Part shown: one piece after another, positions 1 through 11,480 of the stretch | How the letters are laid out: each line of letters begins with the position of its first letter | Numbering within the stretch: the stretch's first letter is position 1 | Translations under genes and position numbers: made by a program | Notes under the pieces: model-generated | Told to the model about the DNA's origin: nothing | Database searches by the model: none | What the model saw: only the letters and a program-made list of their open reading frames with translations | Assembly (NCBI RefSeq): GCF_026210795.1 | Contig: NC_089435.1 | Location: forward strand, 2,852,001-2,916,000 | DNA: 64,000 bases | Direction: 5' to 3' | DNA from: Rhizophagus irregularis | Lineage: Eukaryota; Glomeromycota; Glomeromycetes; Glomerales; Glomeraceae

Positions 1-896
1 GATGTCACATTTCGCCTTTCTGATCGGGTACTTGGGTACTCTTTATAAAATATTTACCTGAGTTAAACTCAATAACTATTACATGGTATCAAATACTAAA
101 AGTAACCATGGTAAACGCTGTTTAATCATCATAAAATTCCAAAAAATCTATACTTGAGCCGGGACTGGATCAGGAATGCAACTATTGTTGTATTTTGCGA
201 CAATACTATAATTTTATTGAATTTAACAAAAATAAAAAGACAAAAAAAATTTTATTAGAACGTCAATGGTTGTTTGATACCTTTATAATTCTATAATTTT
301 TTTTTCGATATTATGATCATGTTTTTCGTATTAACTAAATTCGATTTTTTGTTTTAAAACCCAATTATTTTTAAGAGTGTGCATGGGAAGGTTAAAAGAC
401 AGAATATATTGAATTAAGAAAAGCAAATAAAAGTAACGATCATATGTTTCAAAAAATATGTTGATTGTTGCATTTTTGAATTAAATTATAATAATTAAGA
501 CAACAATAATCTTAGAACCTTCAATGTCAACCTCAAAACCATCACTTTTGACATTTATTTATTTTAGAGTGATACATGATGTTGTACCTTCGTTCTGTCA
601 TCATGTTAAAATAAAAAAAAATAAAAATTATTTGCGCAAAAAAATACTACTCTGGACTACAATGAATCAGAGAAATAAATTAACAAACAGGAAGACACTA
701 TACCAAACCCAATGGAAAACTGAAGACAAACTAATTAGTAAGTAAGAAAATCACCTCCAAGAATTGAACTTGGACACAGAAATTGTGGAACCAACGGTGA
801 TGGATAATTGTTGAGTTAATAAGTTATTAAGGAAAGAACTCAACAAAGGAATAAAATAAAGGGTATCACATGTGAAGAATGAAATCACATGAGATA

Positions 897-1115
897 GATC
901 AAATGATCAAAGAAAGATAAATTTTTACAAGACAAAGGATCTCTCTGACACCAATTAAGGGCGATGCAAACGATCCCCTTGTAAAAATTATCTATCTAAG
1001 AATGGTCAAATGATCAAGAAAGGGTAAATTTTTACAAGACAAAGGATCTCTCTGACACCAATTAAGGGCGATGCAAACGATCCCCTTGTAAAAATTATCT
1101 ATCTAAGAATGGCCA
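897..1115. repeat. Two-copy tandem repeat, 107-bp period, with internal inverted repeat
   Basis: Two nearly identical units lie head to tail; the word GACAAAGGAT recurs at 931 and 1038. Each unit contains an inverted pair, AATTTTTACAAG and CTTGTAAAAATT, about 50 bases apart, so each could fold into a stem. I do not recognise the family. A remnant of a hairpin element is possible. Confidence 0.85.
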
Positions 1116-3480
1116 AGTAATCCCAAGTTGACCAAAGGGTAAAGATTATGTCTCCATGCTATATTTGGTAAGCAATGGACCTAGCTACATAATATAAGAT
1201 AATTTTGAAAAATATGTCAATTGAAAATAATGAAAGAAAAGATGACTAAACTACTGTGGGATTAAAAGTAGAATAGTATTTACAAAATAGACTAATTTTA
1301 TAAAGTAAAGAATAAGAAAAAAGAAGAATATAAATTATGCAATTGAGAAAATAAAGTAAATGGAGAAGGATTGATAATAATATAGATAATAAGTAAAGGA
1401 GAATTGATAATGATAGAGAGAATAATAAATGTTCAAAAGAATGTAATACATTGGAAAATGAAAGAAGTGGGGTAAGAAGGAAGATTGTAACAGTACAAGA
1501 GAGTTTTAATGAAAGAAGAATTAGGATAATTATATATTTGATAATATCAGTAGACATGAGTAAAATAATAAAAAGAATGTAAATATATATGGCAAATGAT
1601 GGTAGATATTGGAAGGTTGATTCAGTTGGTTGATAATGGTGGTAGCATTTGTTGAGGGGAATTTCATTGAGAACAGTATTGATAATGTTAGGACACAATT
1701 GATAAGACATTTTTGAATTAATTTTAAATTGAAATTTTAAAATTGAATTGAAATTTGGATTTGATATAGAAAATTTGATATAGAAAATTTGGATTTAATA
1801 TTTGTTTGAAACTTGTGTTTGAAAAATATTTGTGTTTGAAAAATATTTGATACAGAAAATTTGGATTTAATATTTGAGAAAATTTAAGGGTATATATACT
1901 TGTAAAAATCTTATGTGACTAATAATAATTTATTATGATTCATAAAAAAAATCAAGATCATGTATGAGTCACATTTATTACATCAATTAATTTATAAGTT
2001 ACTTAATCTAAAACTAGTAATATGAGTTAACTTAATGATGACTAATAATGTATAATTGTGGCTTATAATGCATGATCAATATGATTTACTCCCTTATAGA
2101 TTATTTATTTACATGTTGTTATCTTAACTGAAATAGATGCCACCAGTTTTGTATAAACAAAAATAAAATATAGGGTAAATTAAAAGGTTTTATTACAAAA
2201 TATATTTCTGGAATTGTCTGTCAGTACTGCCTTTCTTGGTGCACCTGTAGCGACCAATTTACAACAAAAATACACAGAGAACAATTAGTAAAATATCAGT
2301 CTTTATTAATAAATTATAGGATACTATCTATCTATCATCATGTGAAGCTACTTTTATCATCTATAGATCGGTGAAAACTAGATCTCTAATTGTGACTCAT
2401 CAATTACAATCTATCGCATCGCCTTTACCGTAAAATGTTGATAATCTGGCAATCTGGTCATGATACCAAATGAGGTTAGTTTTACAGAATACAGATTCAA
2501 AAAACAACGCGGGATTTTGTAATTCATGAGAATAGAGAGTATGTATTATATTAATGACAGTAAGGCTATGTATGGCATAAAAAAAGTCTATATCCGGGTA
2601 TAGAAACAAATAATATGTCTATATCTTAATAATTCAACATGACATAAACATTTCTAAATTGTGATTTTGAATGAGTTACCAGCAGCTTCCAACATTATAT
2701 TCGTTGATGTGTAGAAAAATGTGTCTTGCAGCCTTTGAATCTATTTGATCCCGAATATGGAAATTCTGTGTAACTTATATAAGTTGTATAGCTTCAACAT
2801 AATCAACGCCACGTATTTTTCTTCGTAAGAATATTGTATTTCAGGTATGTAAATATAACACAACACATGTTTCCAGGAATCATATATCATATACGAAAAT
2901 TTTGGAAGTACGGTGATTGTGATGACACTTGCATGTTTTTCCGATATCGTGTTTGTAGTTTGCTGTTTACTTCAGTTCTCGCATTACTTAAACCTTGATT
3001 TCCTGGAAAAATCGTGATCGCTGAAATGATTCTTGATGGAATACAAAAGAATTTCGCATTAGTTATAAGGTCAAAGAAATCATTCTCAACATTCAACAGA
3101 AATGTCAGCAATCTTTGGACATACTCTTTTCATATAAATTATCACCTCTCGCCTGATCTGTACATAACATTATTCACAAATATCTGTGTTAGCTTCTTGC
3201 AGCAGCAAGTTTGTCGTTAAGTAGTTTTATCTTACATATGCGAACAAAGAAGATTTTCTGAAGGAATACTAGACGTTTTCTGGAATAAAAACAAATAAGT
3301 GCTTCATGGTCATCCAGCAGAATAAATTGTTGTAGGTCCGTGAAAACTTTGCAATCGTTAAGGTCTACAAACTTTATTTCTTATGAAAGTATCAAAAGGG
3401 ATATGATTTAACCGTAGTGACTAACTTGGAAAGTGGAAGTTTTGAAAATCAGAATATAAATATGTAGCTTTTATTAATTA

Positions 3481-3980
3481 TGGGTACCAAGCACAGAATC
3501 ATGGAGAACATTGAGTTGACTTGCATCTTCATACAAGACCGGGAAAAAATGTCATTCGAGTGAATACTGGGAATGATGTTAACTTCCTCATAAGGTAAGA
3601 TATAGTTCTATGGAAAACTGAGATGCCTAACGAACTGGAGGATGCTATTATAAATCTCATTCTTGCTGAGGCAATAACCTGACAAATTCACAGCAGGAGA
3701 ATTTAATGGATTCTGGGGAGATTTTGGTCGACCTCTTGAAGATTATACTCACATCATTATAGATTCACCTCATTTGGTTTTGAAGTAAGAATTAACAGGA
3801 GTATTGGCGCGTTAAGAATTACAGGATCAAGGTAGAAGTTTATTCTTTGTGTCTAGGGTCTAGAAGTGTCTAGAAATGCATTTTTTGTATATGATATAAG
3901 CTATATTATAACATTTTTAGAAAAGCATGATGAACAGGTGCCTGATGAAGATAATCAGGTTGATGATGGTAAAGATAATT
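3481..3980 (+). pseudogene. Degraded coding-like remnant, family unknown
   Basis: Several short plus-strand open segments have ordinary amino-acid composition in an otherwise low-complexity region: one encoding NELEDAIINLILAEAIT at about 3628, one encoding GFWGDFGRPLEDYTHIII at about 3711, and an acidic segment (EKHDEQVPDEDNQVDDGKDN) at about 3920 after an intron-like acceptor. They are in different frames with stops between. This looks like a decayed gene or transposon protein. I cannot name the family, and chance is not excluded. Confidence 0.3.
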
Positions 3981-4332
3981 AGGGCGAAGGACATGTCACG
4001 CTAAACGGAAATAGTTATAAGCATTATCATTGGCGGTTACAGGATAACATGGTTAGGGGTGTTAACCGAACTGCTTTTTGGATGATATTTTAACACCCCT
4101 AATAAAAAATGACCAGGAAACAGGTTCAACTTCGGGCAATTCTTTTTTTCTTCCATTGCTCTCTTAAAAACTCAGTAATCAATTGTTTTGTAGACATAGA
4201 TCCTCTAGAATAGCTGTTCAATGATAGTTATACCATACGGGAAGATATACTAATTTATGAGAAAATTGTTCAAGGAACACGTTTTAATTATTTATGCGAA
4301 GTTTGTATTGTTTCTATCCTTATTCAAGGCTT

Positions 4333-5836
4333 CCCTATAAAAAAATTGGATACGTTTTTTATAAAGTTTTTATACGATTTTTTTTCCTTAGAAATAACGT
4401 ATCATAATAGGATACGGAAAAATGCACAATTCCGTATCACTAAAAATATGGTTTGGATACGGAATTTGCACGGGATTTATATGGAATTTACATGATTTGA
4501 TCACCGATTTTATCACGAAATTTATACGATTTGGTCACTGAATTTACTATTTGTATTACAGTTTACTATAATTGTATTTACATAAATCTAATTTTACTTT
4601 ATTAAATTAAATAAAAAATAAAAAATAAACAAAGTACAAATACATTATGAAAATTCCCTCCTTATTAAACCACCTATTGCAACCAAAATTATCTATAAGT
4701 TCAGGTTCATTTGAAGTCAAACAACCTAAAAGAACAAAAAAAAAGATTGGAAACAAAACCCCCCCTTATATAGTATCTGCAATCGTCCAAGTCACCAAAG
4801 GTCAGCATTCCTACAAAAAAAGAAAGAGAACTCCAGAATGTCTGACCTACATAAAAGAAAAGAATTATGAGGCGTCTATTGAAAAAGAAACCAAAACAAC
4901 AAAATAAATCCAAAACTGACCTACAAAAAAAAGAAGACTCTGAAGCAACAAAACTGAAACAACCTACAAAAAGAAAAGAATCTGAACCCAGCTTACAAAA
5001 AAACAAGAAAATTTGAACTGACCTAAAAAAAGAAAAAAATCCTGAATCATCCTACAAAAAGAAAAGGACTCCCAAACTGATCTACAAAAAAGAAAAAAGA
5101 AACTGAATATTCTCACAAAAAAAAACCTGCTGGCCTATGAAATTAAATATAAATAAAAAAGAAAGGGGAATAAAGAATAAACCAAAAAAAAATACTTTTT
5201 TAAAAAGAGGGGTAATGAAGTTAGGAAAGTTAAAAAAAAATTTTTTTTTAAAGGGAGGACGTCAAAGTTAGAAAAATAAAAAATTTTTTATAAAGAGGAA
5301 ATAGAAATAGAAAGAAGAAATTTTTTTTTAAAAAAAGAAGAGTAGGAATAAAAGAAAAATTTTTTTTTCAAAGGAGAGTGACGGAAAAAAATTTTTTTAA
5401 AGTGAGGTACGAAAAAAAAAATTATTTTTAAAAGGGGGTGACGAAGAAAGAAGAAAAATTTAGAAAAAATAACAAAAATAAGACAAGAGAAAGAGAAAGG
5501 AAAGGAAAGACAGAAAGGAAGATCGGAAGATCAAAATTATCAAAGTAAGGGTTTATAAAAAACGTATCATAACAAAACAATAAACAATCATGTGATCTCG
5601 TGTTATGATACGGGATTTTTGTAAAATTATCTTCTAAAAATATTAAGTTTAAAAATTCCGTATACATTCCGCATGATTAATTTTTTCCGTATACATTTCT
5701 TATACATTAGTTTTTTTAAAAAATGTTCAAAAATGAATTGCTTATTAAATATACGGAATTTGTATACGGAATCTATAGAAACGTACAAAAAATGTGTACA
5801 AAACGTATCCTTTCCGTATACATATTTCTTATAGGG
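4333..5836. mobile_element. Non-autonomous TIR DNA transposon, CCCTATAA family, 3-bp TSD (copy 1)
   Basis: The left end reads CCCTATAAAAAAATTGGATA and the right end is its imperfect inverse, finishing TTATAGGG. Both ends share the motif GGATACGTTTT. The flanks carry the trinucleotide CTT on each side, a 3-bp target duplication. Subterminal regions hold many ATACGGAAT-type motifs in both orientations, a plausible transposase-binding array. The centre is purine-rich, with a ladder of A-tract/T-tract blocks at about 5230-5440 and no transposase. A short reading frame at 4647-4907 is shared with the second copy (22532-22789), but it is Lys-rich and without a known domain. The 3-bp duplication and short CCC end fit a CACTA-like or PIF/Harbinger-like origin; the superfamily is not settled. 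Confidence 0.85.
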
Positions 5837-7989
5837 CTTTATTAGCGTAATCTTTTTAACTTCACTTGGTATACATTATCAAAAACTTTAAATTACGTTT
5901 ACTAGATTGAAATTACGTTTATTTAATTGTTAAATTTAATATGGAGCAGAAGTAGAATAATAGAACTCATAATTATTATTTATAATATAAAATGGTAATA
6001 TTTATTTAAAATTCTCTATTAATTGCTAAAGGATTTTGTGATTTATATCGTAAATTTATATGAATGAGATTATAAGATGGAAAATACATTATTTTTTATA
6101 GCACCATAAGAATAATTTAATAGAGAAAACAGCCTAAAAGATTATTTGCTCATATCGAAAATTCGAAAAAGCACATTTTCATGACAAATCGAAGAAAAAC
6201 GAAGAGGTTGAGACAATCGATTAAATTGTGAAACATCAATTCGGTTATTTTTGATTATTTAAATATCACGTGTTAATTAAAATTTGAATAAAAAAAGTTT
6301 TTATAAATAGTATTAAAAATTCAAATTACTTCCTCTAGATCTAAATAAATAAATAAAATAAAAAAATTAAAATTTCAAATTTAAAGTTTTTTTTTTTTAC
6401 ATATTCCTGAACAATAATGAAAAAATAAGAAAACATTTCGTATAAATAAATATTTAAATATTTTATAACGCGATAAGCTCTTATTGACCGAATCCGAATT
6501 AGATGATTTTTTTTTATTTGCATATAACAGATAATAAAAAAAATTCGTGATGTGTCGTTAAAAACTTCTAATTTAAAATAAGTTAACGCCAAAAAAAAAA
6601 GTCATTTCAATTAACATTCCCGCAGGTGAAAGTATGCAAATCTATTTTTAATAGCTTCTTATGACTTAAATATTGTGTCTTCACAAAAACCATGAGACGT
6701 TTTACAAAATAAATGAAATGTAATACAGTGTAAATATTTATCGGTGGTAAGGGAAGTGATATTAGCTAAAATCTTACGTTATACTTAATGAACAATCATG
6801 TGATCTGATATTTTAATTTAATTGGTTACACTATATCTTACATACAGGAAACTTATATTACGTAATAAATGTCAATTGCCCTAAGTGAGTTAATGTGGTA
6901 TGCAATTTCAAATCCCATTCAAGTAGAATAATATGAATTATTAAATAAGGGCCAGTAAGAAGTTTACGTTATTAAAACTAAACCATTAAGGTTAATCACT
7001 TCATATTTTTGTAACTAATTGAACAAATTAAATTATAGAAAATAATAATGCAAATTCAAATTCTTTCAAGAGTCCCCATCAAAAAATTGTTTGATTGCCA
7101 TAGAAACATTATATCATGCACTGATAACAGCGTAATATATTATCAATATTCTCTCACGTAATATTTTACGTCGATAAAATACATATAAATATAATAAATA
7201 TAATAATAAAATAGTAGCAAATTCATTATATTTGGTTTTAATTCTTTGAAAGTTGAACCGTGAAAAATTCTTTTTTTTTGTACAATTAGTTTAAAAAAAA
7301 AAAAAAATTAACTTTTCAAAATTCAGAATTAATTATCCATTTATTTATAGTATCTGTTGTACTGAAATTGCAATTATTTTGGTAAGAAGTATGTACGCGG
7401 AGACAATTATTCTAGATTAGGGAGAATTCTTGATGAGAAACATGTATTACTACACCAAAACAAACCTACATCATTATTAGCTTCAATTTGTTTAATTACC
7501 AACCCATGTTTGGAATTATAATTTAAAGCGATTTAACGGTCATTACCAACGATTATATTACGAAGATTATAAAAATTATATGAAGATTTGGTTTGGTTTT
7601 TTTGTAGAATTCATTATTGTCCGTTTATTTATACCAGCTGCAATATAAATTATTCCAGTAAAAATATATAATCTAAATTAGTGTGAATTCTTGATAAAAA
7701 ACTAGTTTTTTTTTTAATATTATTAATTGTGGAGTTTGTGATATAATTTTAAAACCTAAAACCAGCCAAATTGATCGGCAGAATTAGCTAAACCTTTTTT
7801 TTCGTTTCAGCTGAATTAGCAATTATAGCAACTACAAGCATTTTTGGCTGTCTAACTATCTAAAAGTTAATTATTATATGATTGGCGCGGCTAAACGTCA
7901 AAACCTAAAAAACATATCATCAAGATATTAAAAATTTAATATTTCTAATGTATAATGAATATTTCTATATTATACAATTATCTAATAAT
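5837..7989. other. AT-rich intergenic DNA, nothing recognised
   Basis: No supported gene, RNA gene or bounded repeat. Frames are short and low-complexity. Confidence 0.6.
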
Positions 7990-8516
7990 TTTTGTCCATT
8001 TGAAAATTTAAATCATAAACGTATACATAACTTTTTCTTGGTAGTTTCAATGCCACAAAAATCTTTACAATACCCATCTGGAAGAATCAAAATAATCTTT
8101 TGTCTCTGGATCTTGGGACATACCATAAACAGATTCGTAATATTTAACCTATTAAATAAAAAATACACATATATATAAATATACCGTATTATATAAAGTA
8201 TTTGAAGTCGCTCCAGAATAATAGTTTGTTTAACGTCGAAATCTGAGGAGATAGGAGGTTTGCAATAAACAAACTAATTAAAATAAACATACCAGTTTTT
8301 GAAATGCATCACCTAGTTTACTAGATTGTAATTGCATTCCTTTAATTAAATCATCAATTTTTTTATTTCCACTAATACAATTTATAAGATTTCCTTTTTT
8401 TAGATAATCTATTTGACATGATCTACACCATTTATAATGAATATTTGTATAGTGTTTGTTACATTTTCACAATTGCTTTAGGATGATGTTGATGATGATG
8501 ATTTCGTATTACCCAT
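7990..8516 (-). pseudogene. Relic of a Glomeromycotina-type kinase leader (Cys-rich motif), broken
   Basis: Reading leftward from an ATG at 8516, the frame starts MGNTKSSSSTSS and stops. A frame change of one base then recovers a CxxC...WCRSC motif followed by IDYLKKGNLINCISGNKKID, the Cys-rich leader that precedes the kinase domain in the paralogs at 37897 and 60895. That segment ends at 8293 in a clean donor (GTATGT). A matching acceptor precedes 8148, where KYYESVYGMSQDPETKDYF resembles the strand before the kinase hinge in these families. Another frameshift and stops follow. No catalytic HRD or DFG region remains. It is a decayed piece, and its short frames on the opposite strand are shadows. 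Confidence 0.65.
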
Positions 8517-8539
8517 AGTTTTTAAAATTATTTTTTGCA

Positions 8540-8881
8540 AAAATAAGAAAAAAAAAATTTGTAAATTATTATATGGAATCCATTCAATTATTCTTTTCGG
8601 TTGAAATGTTTCCATTTGACATTTTTGTATTAAATCATTAATGTCATTATTTTTAGATGACCAGTTTGAAAAATTTTCTTTAAATAATTCGAACACAAAA
8701 TGTTCACAATATAATGTTGTTAAACATTCATCTTGACAATTTTCACAAATTCTTTTGTTCCTTTATTATCTATAATTTTATGAGTGTCATATGCTTCATT
8801 TAACATTTTTATTATTTCTGATTTTTCATCCTCTGTAATAAGAGATTCGTCAGTAAGAGCAAATTTTTTTTCTAGATTCAT
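8540..8881 (-). pseudogene. 5' fragment of a TKL-like kinase gene, frameshifted
   Basis: From an ATG at 8881 the frame reads through a segment close to residues 40-70 of the kinase at 37897 (DEKSEIIKMLNEAYD against DEKSEAIRILTANYD). A small deletion near 8757 shifts the frame inside the NKGT-R-CENC segment. The next frame resumes with FSNWSSKNNDINDLIQKCQM and IIEWIPYNNL, matching the leader of the intact gene, and then dissolves into A/T-rich sequence. The Gly-loop, catalytic loop and activation segment are all missing. It is a truncated paralog of the 37.9-kb kinase, abutting another relic at 7990-8516. Confidence 0.75.
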
Positions 8882-10790
8882 ATTGTTTATCCAAATCATT
8901 CATAGTGGGATCTAATAATGCAATATGCTATTAAAAGCAGCTCAAACAACATCATCTCGAATATCATTCATAATATGATTTTTTTAATTTTGTAAAAAAA
9001 ACTCTCGAAATTTTGAAAAAGAGAAAGTTGTGTACAGTTTCGATTTGTTGTGCAAATATATATTGTGCATAAATTCATAAATTTCGAATTTGTGTAATTT
9101 GTACACTTTTACAACCTGTATCACAGAAATAACACATGGTCAACAATAAAATAAAACGCTTGAAATTCATTATAATTACGAAAGATAATAAGAGAGAAGT
9201 TAATCTAAGAAGCAATAAATAATTGAACGAAAAATAATTAGAAGAATTTACTCTAAAATTATACAAATACGGTTTAAATTCAAAGTCAGTTATTATATAA
9301 GATTTAAATTTATTGAAACAAAATGAAAGTTAAGTGCTTTTTGCTAACAAAAAAATTTTTTAAAAAATTTTTATTCCTATTGTCAAGTTTTTAATGAAAT
9401 ATACATTATGTTCTGGATAATAAAAAGGTTTGGAAATGAAAAAAGTTTTTTTTTAACATTAATTATTAAGGTTAATATTTTATGATATAAGTTTTGAAAT
9501 ATTACAGATTCATGATCTAGTATTGTTATTTTAAGAGCTTTAATTTTTTTTTCTACATGTTGCTTATTAAAAGAGTAAAATACTTACTGTACAATGAAAA
9601 TAAAAATGTAAGAATTTTTCATAATAATTTTTTATTCAAAATTTCTTTTATATAAAATGAATAAATAAATGTTATTATATTCCAAAGTTTATCAAAAATA
9701 TGAAATAAAAATTATATTTAGAATCGAAAGTAAATTGTATTTATTTTTTAAATATCATCGCGGAATACAACCTTTTGTTTAAAAATTTAATTTATTTATT
9801 ACATAATTTTATTAACTTACAAAATTAAAGACTATTTCTAATAACTTTTTGTACTAATCTATTAAATATACACGATAGAGTGAGTAATAACTAATTATTT
9901 TAAGGAAATAAAAGAGATAAAATAATAAATCAACAACCCAAAAATAGAAATCAACTCCTTTTTTTAAATATGTACAGTATAACCATGATGATATCTTTTT
10001 GTAACCAAAGAGAATTATTTTCTAGTGTGGGAATTTAAAATCGGAAGTATACCGCACATCATGTGATCATTATGGTCATGTATACACACAAGATATTCAT
10101 ATAAATAGTGCATTCTATAGCTGAGTATAGCATCCAAAATGTTTTAAATAGGTCTTATTTATACAATGAAAACTATTTGGCAAGAACTTATATTTTTGTT
10201 TTCTCATTATTCAATTGTCCATAATAAAATATGATAATTTATGGTCGATGTTTTACCTTTTAATAAATTATAAAAATTTATTGCAGACATAATGAAAAAA
10301 CTCGTGAATTTTAAGGTAATAAAGACAATAATTACATTAACGTCATCAGTAATGCAAAGTACATTATGTAATTCCGTCTCTAATGACGATTGTTATATTC
10401 AAAAAATTACAAAAAGCAGTTTGAAAACCTATTGTATGCTGAATTTTAATGATACCGTATCGCTAACCATTTCCGTATTTTTCTCTACAAAAGTAGACTT
10501 GTAAAAACTCGTTTATTACATTATTATGTTAAAGTCATATCGAAAATTTTATTTGTAACAACTGCACGGGCAGAATTATAAATGATCGGCATTGCGAATA
10601 CCTATATTAAGTAATGCCAACCTTTTAATGCAGAAATTTTTTCGGGTGGCTGTGCCACAAACCTAGGCTCATCTTGTATTTGAACAATCGGAAGCAACTT
10701 CATTAGGTAATATGCAAAATCATTTTACTGTAACATTATAATATTAATTAAATTAATATTAGTTTGTTTTCTATTAAAGAAGATGAAGAA
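8882..10790. other. Intergenic; possible orphan signal-peptide-like ORF
   Basis: No firm gene. A 70-codon plus-strand frame at 10292-10504 begins with Lys residues and a hydrophobic stretch resembling a signal peptide. It could be a leader exon of the laminin-G-like gene downstream, but no matching splice pair could be fixed. The rest is low-complexity AT-rich DNA. Confidence 0.4.
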
Positions 10791-10810
10791 ATTTTTTGTA
10801 AAAGAATTCT

Positions 10811-11480
10811 ATGAAATTATCTCGGAGCCTATTAAAATTAAAAGAAAAACAATGTATCACAGTGCAACATGTTGAATTACCCGAGGTGAATGATGAATTG
10901 TCAGTGACACTACGAATAAAGCTTATTAGCTTAAGAGTCATTATTCTGATTGGGCCACTATTTTTCGTAAAGGTAGGAACGTTTATTAGATTATTTTTTT
11001 TTTTTATGTTTAAAATTACGTTTAAATTGACAACACTTGAAATGCATTTAGGTGGTGGTAATGAGAGAGAAAGACTTGTACGCACGCCTGGACTTTTCTT
11101 ACGTGCAAATAATTCCAAATTACATCCCCGTTTCACGGGTAACTGGAATGATAATGTAGGAATTAATACAGTTGGGGACGGACTTTTGTCAAACAAATGG
11201 TACCATATAACTTACAAACTTTCTGATCCTGAAAAGAGAATGGATATCTTCATAAATGGTGTATGGACCACCGAAAATGTTCAAATGCATAGAGTTAAAT
11301 TCAATGATAAGCAATTGGATATTGGGTGGTGTATGATTTTTCATAATAATTTTCATAAATTAAAAATTTTTGTATTAAGTATTAGTCATTTTTATTAAAA
11401 TAGCAATTTTCGTCATTTTAACTGGCGTCTATCTAACGAAGAGGTGATGAAAAATTACCTGGTATGGCTCATTCATACTG
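10811..11480 (+). pseudogene. Laminin-G/concanavalin-like domain gene, broken
   Basis: The translated segments HVELPEVNDELSVTLRIKL, then RTPGLFLRANNSKLHPRF, then NKWYHITYKLSDPEKRMDIF and NFRHFNWRLSNEEVMKNYL form one beta-jellyroll of the LamG/concanavalin-A-like lectin type. Such domains bind carbohydrate or protein, usually outside the cell. The exons are 10811-10972, 11052-11327 and from 11402, with introns 10973-11051 (gtagga...ttag) and about 11328-11401. Within the first exon the frame must shift at about 10935-10950 to reach SDWATIFRKG, so the gene carries at least one lesion. The 5' end is unclear. It could instead be a live gene with a sequence error at that point. Confidence 0.6.

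Larger units (their letters stand above)
1..4332. other. Gene-poor AT-rich stretch
   Basis: No gene is supported here. The reading frames are short, rich in Phe, Leu, Ile and Lys, and lack recognisable domains. The minus-strand frame at 1246-1710 is a purine-rich tract read backwards. The interval holds a 107-bp tandem duplication (897-1115) and a degraded coding-like stretch (about 3481-3980), listed separately. Confidence 0.6.

Noticed and set aside
765-800. tRNA-like word CCAAGAATTGAACTTGGAC, possible tRNA or LTR primer site
   Set aside because: No cloverleaf, no LTR pair or retroelement coding nearby.
1246-1710. 154-codon minus-strand hydrophobic frame
   Set aside because: Low-complexity Leu/Ile/Tyr/Ser produced by a purine-rich tract; no family features.
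4647-4907. Small Lys-rich frame inside the CCCTATAA transposon as a gene
   Set aside because: Shared with the second copy only because the DNA is shared; no domain and simple composition. Kept as an observation only.
7948-8178. 76-codon plus-strand frame
   Set aside because: Shadow opposite the minus-strand kinase relic.
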